A stretch of 64,000 bases of DNA from Achromobacter pestifer (GCF_902859625.1 NZ_CADIJX010000006.1:124001-188000); one strand, 5' to 3'. Positions 38,480 to 49,132 are shown, numbered from the stretch's first letter. Notes: generated by a model from the sequence alone, not told the origin. Numbers and translations: made by a program.

Positions 38480-39985
38480 TCAGGGCTTGGCGTTGGGCGC
38501 GTTCAGCGGCACGAGCGTGGGCGGCAGCGTGCCTTCGTTGTATTGAACGCGCACGGGAGCCAGGCGGGCAGAATCGGGAACCGTCGAATTACAAAGCTTG
38601 ATCACTTCGTCGGTTACCACCAACTTGCCGTTTTCCTCGGGCATCTCGTTGCGCGCGGGTTGCAGCGACAGCGCCGGCAGCAACGTGTGCGACAGCGCCA
38701 ACCAGCGATATTGCGCAAGCTTGAGGTCATACAGGCCGTTGGTCAATGCACGACGCGATTCAAACAATTCGTTTTCGGTATCCAGCAAGTCCAGCAGCGA
38801 ACGTTGGCCAATCTGGAATTGCTGGCGATATGCATCGCGCACCTTGGTCGTGGCCACTTCGTGGTCACGCAGGAAGGGCAGCTTTTGGCTCAGGCTGGTG
38901 ATGTTGTTCCAGGCCACGGCCAGATCCTGCTGCACGTTGCGGCAGGTGTAGTCGCGGATATCGCGCGCGGCATAGGATTGCGCGGCGGTCTGGCGCACGC
39001 GAGCGGAATCGGCGCCGCCGCGGTACAGGTTGTAGCTCATCACCACTTGCACGCTGGAGCTCTGGATATCGCGGGTTTGCGGCGTGGGATCGTTTTGATC
39101 GCGGCCGGTGGAGGCCACGAATTCAAACTTCGGAGAGAACGCACCCTTCGACGACGACACACCGGCTTCCGCGGCTTGCAGGCCGGCCTGCTTGGACAGG
39201 AAGCTGGGATTGCGGCGCAGCGATTCATTGAAATTGCCCGGTTTGACGGGCAGCTTGCCGCCGACGTCGGGCGGCGGCTGCATCGCTTCGGGCGGGAATG
39301 CGCCGGTGACGCGCTGGAATCGCTGTTGCACATCCAGCAGGTTGGCGGTTTCGGTCATCAGGTTCGTCTGGGCCAGCGACAGACGGCCGCCCGCTTGTTC
39401 CAGGTCAACCCGGCGGCCCACGCCCGATTCCGTGCGCTCGCCGATTTGCTTCAGCGTTTCTTCGTGCAGGGAATAGTTCTGGCGGGCCAGCAATTCCATG
39501 TCGCGGTAGCGTTGCAGGTCAATATATGCCTGCACGGCGGCAAATGCGGTGGAGTCGCTAGTGGCCAACACGTCATAGAAACGTGCCAGTTTGTCGAAAC
39601 CGGCTTGCTTGACGTCGTTGCTGGTACGGAAGCCGTCAAAAATCAGTTGGCGCAGTTCAACGTTGTAGCCGGGACGGTTCCAGTTCTGCGAGCCGACGCC
39701 GGGCACGTTGTTGCGGTATTCCCTACCTACGTAGCCTTGCGCGTTGATCTGCGGGAAGAACGCGCCGCGCGCCACCGACTGGCCTTCCAACGAAGCCTGG
39801 AAGTCGTGGTACTTGGCCTGAATCTCGGGATTGCTGAGCAGCGTCTGCTCAACGATCTGGTTCAGTGTCACGGCGGATGGTTCGGCAGTGGAGGCGGCGG
39901 CCGGCTCTGCTGTTTGTGCAAATGCTGCGGGAACAAAGGCCAGGGCAAGGATCGAAGTCGTGCTTTTGAGCAAAAACGAAGCCAT
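38480..39985 (-). CDS. lapE: TolC-family outer-membrane channel LapE
   Basis: The 501-residue product has a signal peptide (cleavage after about AFVPAAFA, residue 23), then two TolC-type repeats with long helices and an internal duplication (SNPEIQAKYHDF; LLDLLDTENELFESRRALTN). It forms the outer-membrane conduit for the adhesin and, in the Lap model, holds the folded N-terminal retention module as the anchor point. It is the first gene of the minus-strand secretion cluster. Start ATG at 39985. The C-terminal tail of about 60 residues after the last TolC helix is unusual only in being Pro-rich. Confidence 0.91.
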   Translation of the reverse strand: MASFLLKSTTSILALAFVPAAFAQTAEPAAASTAEPSAVTLNQIVEQTLLSNPEIQAKYHDFQASLEGQSVARGAFFPQINAQGYVGREYRNNVPGVGSQNWNRPGYNVELRQLIFDGFRTSNDVKQAGFDKLARFYDVLATSDSTAFAAVQAYIDLQRYRDMELLARQNYSLHEETLKQIGERTESGVGRRVDLEQAGGRLSLAQTNLMTETANLLDVQQRFQRVTGAFPPEAMQPPPDVGGKLPVKPGNFNESLRRNPSFLSKQAGLQAAEAGVSSSKGAFSPKFEFVASTGRDQNDPTPQTRDIQSSSVQVVMSYNLYRGGADSARVRQTAAQSYAARDIRDYTCRNVQQDLAVAWNNITSLSQKLPFLRDHEVATTKVRDAYRQQFQIGQRSLLDLLDTENELFESRRALTNGLYDLKLAQYRWLALSHTLLPALSLQPARNEMPEENGKLVVTDEVIKLCNSTVPDSARLAPVRVQYNEGTLPPTLVPLNAPNAKP

Positions 39986-40028
39986 AGTGATTATTCGCGA
40001 GTAGGTTTGGATTGAGTGGCCGCCATGT

Positions 40029-40058
40029 TGTATGCAAATGTCATATTCTTCGAGTCAA
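40029..40058 (-). promoter_or_regulatory. Candidate promoter for the lapE cluster
   Basis: On the minus strand TTGACT (40053-40058) is followed by an 18-base spacer and a weak CATACA (40029-40034), about 45 bases before the lapE ATG. The arms of a TCAAGA/TCTTGA inverted repeat overlap the -35. Confidence 0.3.
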
Positions 40059-40239
40059 GATTTGTTAAGTCTTGAAAGGTCAAAAAGGCTGGCCATGAGA
40101 TTTCTTCGCGCAACATCACTCAATTTCACTGAATTTGCACGAACTTCACAATAAACGAATGCCTCTATTTTCATTAATACGTTTTATTGCGCATTATTTC
40201 GTGAGAGAGGCAACCGTAGTGAAACCGGATTATATCGTT

Positions 40240-40268
40240 TTGATAATTTTGTATCTGTTTCTTTAACT
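40240..40268 (+). promoter_or_regulatory. Candidate promoter for leuCDB
   Basis: TTGATA (40240-40245), a 17-base spacer and TTAACT (40263-40268) lie about 230 bases before leuC. The -10 is weak. Confidence 0.3.
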
Positions 40269-40499
40269 AAATATTTGCGTGTGATTAATTTTCCACAGTA
40301 TTTGGCGAGTGCGAATGGCCGTTGGAAGGGACAGATTCCGTAACGAACATGGTAGTGGTGGTACTAGTATCCATGGTGCAGTTGTACTAGGTTCAGAGCC
40401 TGTGCATAATTCCTCCATGCCGCAGTGGCCGGCGCGGGAGCGATTTGCTTTTCAACCGCGCGAGGCTCAAGCCGGATTGTCTATTTGCAGAGCGCATCC

Positions 40500-41903
40500 A
40501 TGGCCCAAACCCTTTACGACAAACTCTGGGACGCCCACATCGTCCATCAGGAATCAGACGGTACCTGTCTGCTCTATATCGATCGCCACCTGGTGCACGA
40601 AGTCACCAGCCCGCAGGCGTTCGAGGGCCTGGCGATCGCCGGGCGCAAGCCGTGGCGTACCGGCGCCAACCTGGCAGTGGCGGATCACAATGTCCCGACG
40701 CTGAACCGCGCGCAGGGCATTGACGATCCCATCTCTCGCCTGCAAGTCGACACGCTGGACGCCAACTGCGAGAAATACGGCATCACGGAATTCCGCATGA
40801 ATGACCTGCGCCAGGGGATCGTTCACGTGATCGGACCCGAGCAGGGGGCAACCTTGCCCGGCATGACCGTTGTCTGCGGCGACTCCCACACCAGCACGCA
40901 CGGCGCGCTGGGCGCGCTGGCCTTCGGCATCGGCACGTCCGAAGTCGAGCACGTGCTGGCGACCCAGACGCTCTTGATGAAGAAAGCCAAGAGCATGCTG
41001 ATCAAGGTGGAAGGCGAATTGCCCTTCGGCTGTACGGCCAAGGATGTCGTGCTGCACATCATCGGCATCATCGGCACGGCCGGCGGTACCGGACACGCGA
41101 TTGAATTCGCGGGCAGCACCATCCGCTCGCTGTCGGTGGAAGGGCGCATGACGGTTTGCAACATGGCCATCGAAGCCGGCGCGCGTTCCGGCATGGTGGC
41201 GGTGGATGACAAGACCGTTGAATACTTCCGCGGCCGTCCCTTTGCGCCCATGGGCGTGGTCTGGGATCAGGCAGTCAAGTACTGGCGCACCCTGCACACG
41301 GACGAAGGCGCCAAGTTCGACACCGTGGTGGAAGTCAACGCTCGCGACATCAAGCCGCAAGTCACCTGGGGCACGTCGCCTGAAATGGTGCTGCCGGTGG
41401 ACTCCCGCGTGCCGGACCCTGACCGCGAAAAGGACGACGTCCGCCGCAGCGGCATGGAACGCGCCCTGCAATACATGGGCCTGAAGCCGAATACGCCGTT
41501 GACCGACATCCGTGTGGATCGTGTCTTCATTGGTTCTTGCACCAACTCGCGCATTGAAGACTTGCGCGCCGCGGCGGTCGTTGCGCGTGGCAAGCATGTG
41601 GCGTCCAACGTGCGCCAGGCGATGGTGGTGCCGGGTTCGGGCCTGGTCAAGCAACAAGCCGAACGTGAAGGCCTGGACAAGATCTTCATCGAAGCCGGCT
41701 TTGAATGGCGCGAACCGGGTTGCTCGATGTGCCTGGCCATGAACGCCGACCGCCTGGAACCGGGTGAGCGCTGCGCCTCCACGTCGAACCGTAATTTTGA
41801 AGGCCGGCAAGGCCAGGGTGGCCGCACGCACCTGGTCAGCCCCGCCATGGCCGCTGCGGCGGCCGTGGCCGGCCACTTCGTCGACGTCCGCACGTTCCGT
41901 TAA
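40500..41903 (+). CDS. leuC: 3-isopropylmalate dehydratase large subunit
   Basis: The ATG at 40500 gives 467 residues ([13 protein letters not shown]), the family-normal start; a frame from 40425 adds a non-conserved leader. This aconitase-fold enzyme isomerises 2- to 3-isopropylmalate in leucine synthesis. Cluster-ligating cysteines lie in GSCTNSR and in GCSMC near the C-terminus. [27 protein letters not shown] is present in pieces. It is followed after 24 bases by leuD and then leuB, a compact leuCDB operon. Confidence 0.96.
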   Translation: MAQTLYDKLWDAHIVHQESDGTCLLYIDRHLVHEVTSPQAFEGLAIAGRKPWRTGANLAVADHNVPTLNRAQGIDDPISRLQVDTLDANCEKYGITEFRMNDLRQGIVHVIGPEQGATLPGMTVVCGDSHTSTHGALGALAFGIGTSEVEHVLATQTLLMKKAKSMLIKVEGELPFGCTAKDVVLHIIGIIGTAGGTGHAIEFAGSTIRSLSVEGRMTVCNMAIEAGARSGMVAVDDKTVEYFRGRPFAPMGVVWDQAVKYWRTLHTDEGAKFDTVVEVNARDIKPQVTWGTSPEMVLPVDSRVPDPDREKDDVRRSGMERALQYMGLKPNTPLTDIRVDRVFIGSCTNSRIEDLRAAAVVARGKHVASNVRQAMVVPGSGLVKQQAEREGLDKIFIEAGFEWREPGCSMCLAMNADRLEPGERCASTSNRNFEGRQGQGGRTHLVSPAMAAAAAVAGHFVDVRTFR

Positions 41904-41927
41904 GCGAATCAGCACCGAGTAGACATC

Positions 41928-42578
41928 ATGCAAGCATTTACCACTCACGAAGGCCTGGTGGCTCCGCTCGACCGCGAAAACGTCGACACGGACCTCATCA
42001 TTCCCAAGCAATTCCTCAAGTCCATTCAGCGCACGGGTTTTGGCCCGAACCTGTTTGACGAATTGCGCTATCTGGATCACGGCGAACCCGGCATGGACAA
42101 CAGCAAGCGTCCGCTGAATCCGGATTTCGTGCTGAACCTGCCGCGTTATCAAGGCGCTTCGGTACTGCTGGCGCGCAAGAACTTTGGTTGCGGCTCCAGC
42201 CGCGAGCACGCGCCGTGGGCACTGACGCAATATGGTTTTCGCGCCATCATCGCACCGTCGTACGCCGATATTTTCTTCAACAACAGCTTCAAGAACGGTT
42301 TGTTGCCGATCGTGCTGTCCGAGTTGGAAGTGTCCCGCCTGTTCGACGAAGTGAAGGCATTCCCCGGCTACAAGCTGCGTGTGGATTTGGACCGCCAGGT
42401 CGTGATCGCGGCGGATGGCCGCGAAATGGGCTTTGATATTGAACCCTTCCGCAAGTACTGCTTGCTGAATGGTTTTGACGATATTGGCTTGACCTTGCGC
42501 CATGCCGACAAGATTCGCGCCTTTGAGGCCGAGCGCCTGACCCGTCACCCCTGGCTGGAAAGCCGTCCCATCGCCTGA
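41928..42578 (+). CDS. leuD: 3-isopropylmalate dehydratase small subunit
   Basis: The 216-residue partner of LeuC begins [25 protein letters not shown], the usual small-subunit start with substrate-binding residues. [15 protein letters not shown] is the swivelling-domain signature. Length is normal for the bacterial form. It lies between leuC and leuB, with 31 bases to leuB. Confidence 0.96.
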   Translation: MQAFTTHEGLVAPLDRENVDTDLIIPKQFLKSIQRTGFGPNLFDELRYLDHGEPGMDNSKRPLNPDFVLNLPRYQGASVLLARKNFGCGSSREHAPWALTQYGFRAIIAPSYADIFFNNSFKNGLLPIVLSELEVSRLFDEVKAFPGYKLRVDLDRQVVIAADGREMGFDIEPFRKYCLLNGFDDIGLTLRHADKIRAFEAERLTRHPWLESRPIA

Positions 42579-42609
42579 CCATTATTCTGAACACAGGATC
42601 GCTTCTTAA

Positions 42610-43686
42610 ATGACTCACAACATCGCAGTCTTGCCGGGTGACGGCATTGGCCCGGAAATCGTTGAACAGGCCGTGCGCGTCTTGAAGGCGCTGGACGTTT
42701 CCTTCGATATCAAGCAAGCCCCCGTGGGCGGCGCCGCGTTCGACCAGTTTGAACACCCGCTGCCGCCGGCCACGCTGAATCTGGCGAAGGAATCGGACGC
42801 CGTGCTGTTCGGCGCTGTCGGCGACTGGAAGTACGACAGCCTGCCGCGCGAATTCCGTCCGGAACAGGCCATTCTGGGCTTGCGCAAAGCGCTGGGCCTG
42901 TTCGCCAACCTGCGGCCCGCCATCCTGTATCCCGAGCTGGCAAGCGCGTCGTCGCTGAAGCCGGAAATCGTGTCCGGCCTGGATATCCTGATTATTCGCG
43001 AACTGACCGGCGATATTTATTTCGGCACTCCGCGCGGTGTGCGTTCGTCGCCTGATGGCGCCTTCGCGGGCGAGCGTGAAGGCTATGACACGATGCGCTA
43101 CGCCGAATCCGAAGTGCGCCGCATTGCGCACATCGGCTTTGAGTCGGCCCGCAAGCGCAATAAGAAGCTGTGCAGCGTGGATAAGGCCAATGTGCTGGAG
43201 ACCTCGCAATTCTGGCGTGACATTGTTATTGAAGTGGCGCGCGAATACCCCGATGTCGAGCTGTCGCACATGTATGTCGACAACGCCGCGATGCAGCTGG
43301 TGCGCAACCCGCGCCAATTCGACGTGATCGTCACGGGCAATCTTTTCGGCGACATTCTGTCGGACGAAGCCGCCATGCTGACCGGGTCGATCGGCATGCT
43401 GCCGTCTGCGTCGCTGAATGCGGGCGGGCAGGGCCTGTACGAACCCAGCCACGGTTCCGCGCCGGATATCGCGGGCAAGGGCGTGGCCAATCCGCTGGCA
43501 ACGATCTTGTCGGCTGCCATGTTGCTGCGCTATTCGCTCAACCTGGCACCCCAGGCTGACCGCATCGAAGCCGCCGTGCGTCGCGTACTGGCCGACGGCC
43601 TGCGCACCGCCGATATTTACGAATCGGGCACGACGAAAGTCGGCACGGCAGGCATGGGCGACGCAGTGCTCAAAGCCCTGGCCTGA
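42610..43686 (+). CDS. leuB: 3-isopropylmalate dehydrogenase
   Basis: The 358-residue NAD-dependent enzyme oxidatively decarboxylates 3-isopropylmalate in leucine synthesis. [11 protein letters not shown] opens the protein; [13 protein letters not shown], the Lys/Asp pair in DKANVLETS, the metal-binding region [23 protein letters not shown] and the [14 protein letters not shown] segment give a full isocitrate/isopropylmalate dehydrogenase set. It closes the leuCDB operon. A 10-base perfect stem follows at 43732. Confidence 0.96.
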   Translation: MTHNIAVLPGDGIGPEIVEQAVRVLKALDVSFDIKQAPVGGAAFDQFEHPLPPATLNLAKESDAVLFGAVGDWKYDSLPREFRPEQAILGLRKALGLFANLRPAILYPELASASSLKPEIVSGLDILIIRELTGDIYFGTPRGVRSSPDGAFAGEREGYDTMRYAESEVRRIAHIGFESARKRNKKLCSVDKANVLETSQFWRDIVIEVAREYPDVELSHMYVDNAAMQLVRNPRQFDVIVTGNLFGDILSDEAAMLTGSIGMLPSASLNAGGQGLYEPSHGSAPDIAGKGVANPLATILSAAMLLRYSLNLAPQADRIEAAVRRVLADGLRTADIYESGTTKVGTAGMGDAVLKALA

Positions 43687-43731
43687 TCGCCAAGCAAGGG
43701 GCGCGCCCTTGCGGCGCTGCCCCAGTTTCCA

Positions 43732-43756
43732 AAGGGCCGCCCGCAAGGCGGCCCTT
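43732..43756 (+). terminator. Terminator-like hairpin after leuB
   Basis: AAGGGCCGCC and GGCGGCCCTT form a perfect ten-base stem with a five-base loop, 45 bases past leuB. It is followed by only a short T-poor tail, so termination strength is uncertain. Confidence 0.55.
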
Positions 43757-43919
43757 ATTACGTCCCTGTTGTGACGGCGCCGCGAAAGGCGTTCTTGTTT
43801 CTTGTGGCCCCTATTTTTTCAAGCTGCGCCGCAACATCTCGCCGTGCATTCTGATAAATTGTTGAATTGCACGTCTTTTTCTCCCCGGACCTTGTCTCCA
43901 CCTTTATAGAGCGATTGAA

Positions 43920-45050
43920 ATGAATCAAGCAGTAGGCCTTGTCGGCTGGCGCGGTATGGTCGGCTCGGTGCTCATGCAACGCATGCGCGACGAGAATGAC
44001 TTCGCACTGATCGAACCGGTGTTCTTTTCCACCAGCAACGCTGGCGGCGCTGCGCCCACGTGGGCCGAAGGCGCTGGTCCGTTGCAAGATGCCTACGATA
44101 TTGACGCTCTGAAAAAACTGCCGATCATCGTGACGGCGCAAGGTGGCGATTACACGTCCGAGGTCTACCCGAAGCTGCGCGGCGCGGGCTGGAACGGCAT
44201 TTGGATTGATGCGGCCAGCACCCTGCGCATGGCTGACGACGCCATCATCGTGCTGGATCCGGTCAATCGTCCGGTGATCGACGCGGCGCTCAAGCGCGGC
44301 GTGCGCAACTTCGTTGGTGGCAACTGCACCGTCAGCTGCATGCTGATGGGTCTGGCCGGCCTGTTCAATAACGACCTGGTGGAGTGGATGACCACCATGA
44401 CGTACCAGGCGGCTTCCGGCGGCGGCGCGCAGCACATGCGCGAACTGCTGACCCAGTTCGGCGAGATCAACCAGTCGGTCAAGCCCCTGCTGGACGACCC
44501 TGCGTCGGCCATTCTGGAAATCGACCGTGGCGTGCTGGCCAAGCAAAAGGATCCGGCGCTGCCCCACGAGCATTTCGGCGTGCCGCTGGGCGGCAACCTG
44601 ATTCCCTGGATCGACAAGGACCTGGGCGACGGGATGTCGAAGGAAGAGTGGAAGGGCGAGGTCGAGACCAACAAGATCCTGGGCCGGGGCGCTGCTTTCG
44701 GCACGGCTCCCACCCCGATCGACGGCCTGTGCGTGCGCATCGGCGCCATGCGTTGCCACAGCCAGGCGCTGACCATCAAGCTCAAGCGCGACATCCCGCT
44801 TGACGAGATCGAATCGCTGATCGCCCAAGGGACGCAATGGGCCAAGGTTGTTCCGAACACCAAGGAAGCAACGGTTTCGGCACTGACCCCGGTCGCCGTG
44901 ACCGGCACGCTGGACATCCCGGTGGGCCGCCTGCGCAAGCTGTCGATGGGCTCGCAGTACCTGGGTGCCTTCACGGTGGGCGACCAACTGCTGTGGGGTG
45001 CCGCCGAGCCCCTGCGCCGCATGCTGCGTATCGCACTGGCCGAAGCCTGA
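43920..45050 (+). CDS. asd: Aspartate-semialdehyde dehydrogenase
   Basis: The 376-residue NADPH enzyme converts aspartyl phosphate to aspartate semialdehyde, feeding lysine, methionine and threonine synthesis and peptidoglycan diaminopimelate. The nucleotide-binding start is [18 protein letters not shown], and the catalytic Cys136 lies in [10 protein letters not shown]. The Gram-negative type of the family has this length. It stands alone between hairpins at 43732 and 45098. Confidence 0.96.
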   Translation: MNQAVGLVGWRGMVGSVLMQRMRDENDFALIEPVFFSTSNAGGAAPTWAEGAGPLQDAYDIDALKKLPIIVTAQGGDYTSEVYPKLRGAGWNGIWIDAASTLRMADDAIIVLDPVNRPVIDAALKRGVRNFVGGNCTVSCMLMGLAGLFNNDLVEWMTTMTYQAASGGGAQHMRELLTQFGEINQSVKPLLDDPASAILEIDRGVLAKQKDPALPHEHFGVPLGGNLIPWIDKDLGDGMSKEEWKGEVETNKILGRGAAFGTAPTPIDGLCVRIGAMRCHSQALTIKLKRDIPLDEIESLIAQGTQWAKVVPNTKEATVSALTPVAVTGTLDIPVGRLRKLSMGSQYLGAFTVGDQLLWGAAEPLRRMLRIALAEA

Positions 45051-45097
45051 CGCGATTTCGGGCGCCGCATCGCGGCGCCTGATCGCTCAGCAAGGCA

Positions 45098-45125
45098 ATC
45101 AAGGGCACCTGCGGGTGCCCTTGAT
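45098..45125 (+). terminator. Hairpin terminator after asd
   Basis: ATCAAGGGCACC pairs perfectly with GGTGCCCTTGAT around a four-base TGCG loop, followed by GTTTG. It lies 47 bases past the asd stop. Confidence 0.7.
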
Positions 45126-45307
45126 GTTTGGGTATTCGTCAAAGCAGTGTGGTGGATGTGCCCGCAAGCCAACGCCAATGCGCCTTTCAGGTTTGTGAAA
45201 TTCGCGTCATCCATTACACTTTTCCCGTGAATTGAGGCCTGTTCTCACTTATTTGGTGTGAACGGGCTCTAGCCCGTAATTCGACTACAAGAACGGAATT
45301 CCAGCTT

Positions 45308-47167
45308 ATGACCCAGCGTTCGCGCCACGTGAAGCATGCCCGCCGTTTGAAAGCCCTTCAATGGGCGATTGCCTTGGCGATGGGGTCGAGCATGTGTAGT
45401 TCGGCGCTGGCCATGCGCGTGGGGCATTCCCGAGTCGTGTCCGTGCCGGGGGCGCCGTTGCAGGCGGTGGTGGGTTTGCAGGAGCTGACGCCGGATGAAG
45501 TGTCGTCGCTGAAGGTGTCGGTGGCGGACGAGGCCTCCTGGCAGCGTGCAGGTCTGAAACCGCCGGTGCCATTGGCCGGCATGGTGGTCAGGGTCGAGGA
45601 CGGCATGGATGCCACGCGCAAGAATCTGCGCGTGCGCGGGATGCAGCCGCCGGCAAGCGGCGCGGTGGATTTGCTGCTGGATATCAGTTCCAGTTCCGGA
45701 CAGCGCCAAGTGCAAGTCAGCATCCTGGTGCCGTTGCGCGGCACGGGAGCCGACGTGACGCCGGCTGCGGTCGGCACCCCGGCGCGTACCGGTGGCACGG
45801 CGGGATCGGTCAATGTGAAATCGGGCGACAACCTGTTTGCGATTGCGCAGCGTAATGCCGTGCCCAATGCATCGGTCTATCAGATGCTCGTCGCCTTGTG
45901 GCGTGCCAACCCCGAGGCGTTCATCCAGAACAATATGAATCTGGTGCGCGCCGGGCAGAAATTGAACATCCCGGACGCGGCAACGGTGCGGGCGATTGAC
46001 CCGGCCGAAGCGCGCCGGATTTTCAACGAACACGCCGAGGCCTTTGCCAAATACCGAGCCCGGCTTGGTGCGGCCGCAGGCGCCAATCCTTCGGTGGTGA
46101 AGGGACAGGACGCCGCATCGGGCACGATTGCCCGTCCGGGCGATACCGGCGTGGCAAGTGCCGCGCCGACGCAAGATCGGGTGCGGTTGTCGACCGGGCA
46201 GGCGCAGGCGGACGCACAGGCCGATGCCCAGACCTCCTCCGAACGCGCGCTGAAAGACGCTGAAGGCCGCGTGAATCAACTACAGGCCAATGTGGATGAT
46301 TTGAACAAGGCGGTTGCCCAACAAGGATCGGCGGGAGCGGGCGGCGCTGCGGGTACATCCGGTGCGCCGGGTGCTGCTGGCACGCCGGGCGCGTCAGGCA
46401 CGTCAGGTGCCGCGGGTGCGCCAGGTGCAGCAGGCACGCCGGGTGCAGCAGGCACGTCAGGTGCAGCAGGCACGCCCGGAGCAGCAGGCACGTCAGGTGC
46501 AGCAGGCACGCCCGGTGCAGCAGGCACGCCAGGCGCAGCAGGCACGTCAGGTGCAGCAGGCACGCCGGGTGCGGCAGGTACGTCAGGTGCAGCAGGCACG
46601 TCAGGTGCAGCAGGCACGTCAGGTGCAGCAGGCACGTCAGGTGCAGCAGGTACGCCAGGCGCAGCAGGCACGTCAGGTGCAGCAGGCACGTCAGGTGCAA
46701 CAGGCACGCCAGGTGCCGCAGGTACGCCAGGCGCAGCAGGTACGCCAGGTGCAGCAGGCACGCCAGGTGCGGCAGGCACGCCAGGTGCAGCAGGTACGCC
46801 AGGCGCCGCAGGCACACCGGGCGCCGCAGGTACGCCAGGTGCATCCGGAGCCTCTTCTTCCGCCGACAAGGCCGCCGGAGCTTCCGCCGCGGACACATCC
46901 AAGGACATCACGTCCGGCATGCCCAGTTGGCTTGCCGACAATTTGCTCGTCATCGTCACTGCCGTACTGGCGCTGATCGCATTCGCCATCGCTTGGTTGC
47001 TGCGCCGTGCCGGCGCTCGGCGCGACGACGATGATGAAGACACTTACGCCTATAACGAGCCTGCGCTGGACACGGCAGCGCTGAACCGCAAGCTCGATAC
47101 GATTAATCTCGACCTGGACGAACCGCCCACGGACGAACCGCGCCGAGTCAGCGGTCCTCGGGTTTGA
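45308..47167 (+). CDS. FimV-like polar protein with collagen-like Gly-X-Y tract
   Basis: The 619-residue protein has an N-terminal signal/anchor ([22 protein letters not shown]), a FimV-type N-terminal domain (36-145), a LysM-like segment ([17 protein letters not shown] to GQKLNIP, about 168-222), a coiled-coil stretch (about 310-338), 57 consecutive Gly-X-Y triplets (346-516), a membrane helix (about 541-563) and an acidic cytoplasmic tail. FimV/HubP proteins bind peptidoglycan and organise the cell pole. In Pseudomonas they also have a large TPR-containing cytoplasmic domain, which is missing here. The asd-fimV-truA order is common in the group. The tract is made of GAA, GTP and GTS triplets. 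Confidence 0.83.
   Translation: MTQRSRHVKHARRLKALQWAIALAMGSSMCSSALAMRVGHSRVVSVPGAPLQAVVGLQELTPDEVSSLKVSVADEASWQRAGLKPPVPLAGMVVRVEDGMDATRKNLRVRGMQPPASGAVDLLLDISSSSGQRQVQVSILVPLRGTGADVTPAAVGTPARTGGTAGSVNVKSGDNLFAIAQRNAVPNASVYQMLVALWRANPEAFIQNNMNLVRAGQKLNIPDAATVRAIDPAEARRIFNEHAEAFAKYRARLGAAAGANPSVVKGQDAASGTIARPGDTGVASAAPTQDRVRLSTGQAQADAQADAQTSSERALKDAEGRVNQLQANVDDLNKAVAQQGSAGAGGAAGTSGAPGAAGTPGASGTSGAAGAPGAAGTPGAAGTSGAAGTPGAAGTSGAAGTPGAAGTPGAAGTSGAAGTPGAAGTSGAAGTSGAAGTSGAAGTSGAAGTPGAAGTSGAAGTSGATGTPGAAGTPGAAGTPGAAGTPGAAGTPGAAGTPGAAGTPGAAGTPGASGASSSADKAAGASAADTSKDITSGMPSWLADNLLVIVTAVLALIAFAIAWLLRRAGARRDDDDEDTYAYNEPALDTAALNRKLDTINLDLDEPPTDEPRRVSGPRV
46343..46855 (+). repeat. Collagen-like (Gly-X-Y)57 tract in the FimV-like gene
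   Basis: Fifty-seven uninterrupted Gly-X-Y codon triplets, nearly all alternating Gly-Ala-Ala with Gly-Thr-Pro or Gly-Thr-Ser, form an 18-base DNA period (GGTGCAGCAGGCACGTCA and variants). The frame is preserved throughout. Such tracts change length readily by slippage or recombination. Confidence 0.93.
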
Positions 47168-47170
47168 ATA

Positions 47171-47980
47171 ATGTCTAGAGTTGCATTGGGGCTGGCGTAT
47201 GACGGCTCCGCTTGGCAGGGTTGGCAGACGCAGCCGCATCGGCAGACGGTGCAAGACACGTTGGAGTCCGCCCTGGCCAGTTTTTGTGGTGTGCAAGGTG
47301 TTGTCCCCACTATTTGCGCCGGGCGCACCGATACGGGCGTGCATGGCGCAATGCAGGTGGTGCATCTGGACACCACGCTGGATCGGCGCATGGAATCCTG
47401 GGTGCGGGGCGTGAATGCGTTTCTCCCCTCCAGCGTATCCGTGCAGTGGGCAGAGCCGGTGTCGGACGAGTTCCACGCGCGTTTTTCAGCCCGCGCCCGC
47501 ACGTATGTCTATCTGCTGTGGCGCGGCCGCGTTCGGCCGGCGCTGTGGGCGGGGCGGGCCGGCTGGTGCTTCCAACCGCTGGACGTGGAGGCCATGCGGG
47601 CCGCGGCAAATGCGCTGTTGGGTGAACACGATTTTTCCAGCTTCCGGTCTTCGCAATGCCAGGCCAAGCATCCGGTACGCCACATGCACCGGCTGGACAT
47701 CGAGGAGCGTGGCCCGTTCCTGGTGTTCACGTTGAAAGCGAATGCATTCTTGCATCACATGGTGCGCAACATCATGGGCGCGTTGTTGCAGGTTGGGCAG
47801 GGCAGGGAATCGGTTGATTGGATGGCGCAATTACTGTCTTGGCGCGACCGCAAGCGCGGTGCGCCCACGTTCGCGCCAGATGGCCTGTATCTGTCTGCGA
47901 TTGACTATCCTGCTGAGTTCGGCCTGGAAGAGTTGGATGGCGGGTCACTGCTGCTGTCGCCGTTTACGCAAACCTATTAG
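47171..47980 (+). CDS. truA: tRNA pseudouridine(38-40) synthase TruA
   Basis: The 269-residue enzyme converts uridines 38-40 of the tRNA anticodon arm to pseudouridine. The opening [17 protein letters not shown] and the catalytic Asp54 in [14 protein letters not shown] are diagnostic, as are [12 protein letters not shown] and [17 protein letters not shown]. It starts four bases past the FimV-like stop, in the fimV-truA-trpF order common in Burkholderiales. Confidence 0.95.
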   Translation: MSRVALGLAYDGSAWQGWQTQPHRQTVQDTLESALASFCGVQGVVPTICAGRTDTGVHGAMQVVHLDTTLDRRMESWVRGVNAFLPSSVSVQWAEPVSDEFHARFSARARTYVYLLWRGRVRPALWAGRAGWCFQPLDVEAMRAAANALLGEHDFSSFRSSQCQAKHPVRHMHRLDIEERGPFLVFTLKANAFLHHMVRNIMGALLQVGQGRESVDWMAQLLSWRDRKRGAPTFAPDGLYLSAIDYPAEFGLEELDGGSLLLSPFTQTY

Positions 47981-48034
47981 GGAACTGCTGCAACCGATGG
48001 CGCTTTTCCCGGCGCCCCACTGGAGGTCTTTGCC

Positions 48035-49132
48035 ATGCAACGCCGCGCGTTTTTGAAGCAAACTGCCTTGGGCGCCGCAGCCGGTGGCGCCGCGCTGGCT
48101 GCGCCGGCTTTTGCGCAGGACGCGCCCACCATCGCATGGCGGCTGGCATCAAGCTTTCCGAATGAATCGCCTACGCTGTTCGCGGGCGCCGAGGATGTGG
48201 CGCGATATGTGGCGGAAGTCACTGATGGCCGCTTCACGATCGAGATCTTTCCCGCGGGCGATCTGGTGCAGTCCGGCCAGGTTCTGGAAGCGGTTCAGCA
48301 TCGCGTGGTGGAATGCGGGCACACCGCGTCGACGCGCTATTTCGATATCGACCCGGCGCTGAGCTTTGACGCCGGTGTGCCGTTCGGATTGAACACCCGG
48401 CAGATGAACGCCTGGATGAATCAGGGCGAAGGTCTGGCGCTGACGCGCGTACTGTTCGACAAATACAACATCCTGAATTTCCCCTGTGGCTACACCGGAG
48501 CGCAGATGGGCGGTTGGTTCCGTGGCGAGGTCAAGACCGTGGATGATCTGCGCGGCTTGAAGGTCAAGGCCGGCGGCTTTGCCCGCCATGTGCTGTCTCG
48601 CCTGGGTGCGACGCCGGTTGATGTCCCGGTCGCGGAAACGTATGTCGCGCTTGAGCAAGGCACGGTCGATGCCGTTGCCTGGATCGGCCCCCATGACGAC
48701 GAAAGCCTGGCGCTTTATAAGGTTGCGCGGAACTACTATTTTCCGGGGTGGTGGGCAGGCACCTTGCAGTTGTCCTTGTATGTGAACCAGGACGCCTATG
48801 ATGAATTGCCCAAGCCGTATCAATCGGCGTTGGCGCTGGCGTGCCGGATGGCGACGGGCAATATGATCGCCAAATACGATGCCGGCAACCCGGATGCGCT
48901 ACGCCGCCTGGTGTCGCGTGGCGCGCAACTGAAGGCGTTTCCGAAGCCGGTGCTGCAAGCCTGCTATGACGCCTCGTTGGCCGCCTATAAAGAGTTGAGC
49001 CTCAAAGACCCCATGTTCAAGAAGCTCTACGAAAGCATGGTCGCCTTCCGGGATAAAGAGGTGCCGTGGTTCCGTGTTGCCGAAGGCAGTTTTGACAACC
49101 TGATCGCAACGCTGGGCCAGCCGGGCGCCTGA
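48035..49132 (+). CDS. Orphan TRAP-type solute-binding protein (DctP/TakP family)
   Basis: The 365-residue product has a Tat-type signal (RRAFLKQTALG, residues 3-13, cleavage after AFA). The mature part is a DctP/TakP-like binding protein: the stretch TRYFDIDPALSFDAGVPFG and the ligand-carboxylate Arg-containing pocket of TakP-like proteins are suggestive (GYTGAQMGGWFRGE). No TRAP permease genes are adjacent, so its transporter must be elsewhere, or the protein has another role. It lies between truA and trpF. The ligand cannot be read from the sequence; TakP relatives bind alpha-keto acids. Confidence 0.8.
   Translation: MQRRAFLKQTALGAAAGGAALAAPAFAQDAPTIAWRLASSFPNESPTLFAGAEDVARYVAEVTDGRFTIEIFPAGDLVQSGQVLEAVQHRVVECGHTASTRYFDIDPALSFDAGVPFGLNTRQMNAWMNQGEGLALTRVLFDKYNILNFPCGYTGAQMGGWFRGEVKTVDDLRGLKVKAGGFARHVLSRLGATPVDVPVAETYVALEQGTVDAVAWIGPHDDESLALYKVARNYYFPGWWAGTLQLSLYVNQDAYDELPKPYQSALALACRMATGNMIAKYDAGNPDALRRLVSRGAQLKAFPKPVLQACYDASLAAYKELSLKDPMFKKLYESMVAFRDKEVPWFRVAEGSFDNLIATLGQPGA

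Larger units (their letters stand above)
39986..40499. other. 514-base divergent intergenic region, A+T-rich
   Basis: This gap separates the Lap secretion cluster (minus) from the leu operon (plus). It is noticeably richer in A+T than its surroundings, particularly 40050-40300. It holds candidate promoters for both sides and an inverted repeat (TCAAGA/TCTTGA, arms 40055-40060 and 40070-40075). No ORF here has support, and no leucine-codon leader peptide is seen. Confidence 0.6.

Noticed and set aside
40373-40390. A tiny ORF before leuC (ATG GTG CAG TTG TAC TAG) as a possible leader peptide
   Set aside because: It has no run of leucine codons and no adjacent attenuator-type hairpin.
46276-47043. 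Long frames on both strands across the FimV-like repeat
   Set aside because: These are shadows of the 18-base Gly-X-Y repeat; the minus-strand Pro/Ala-rich and plus-strand Arg/Gln-rich products have no start signals or context.
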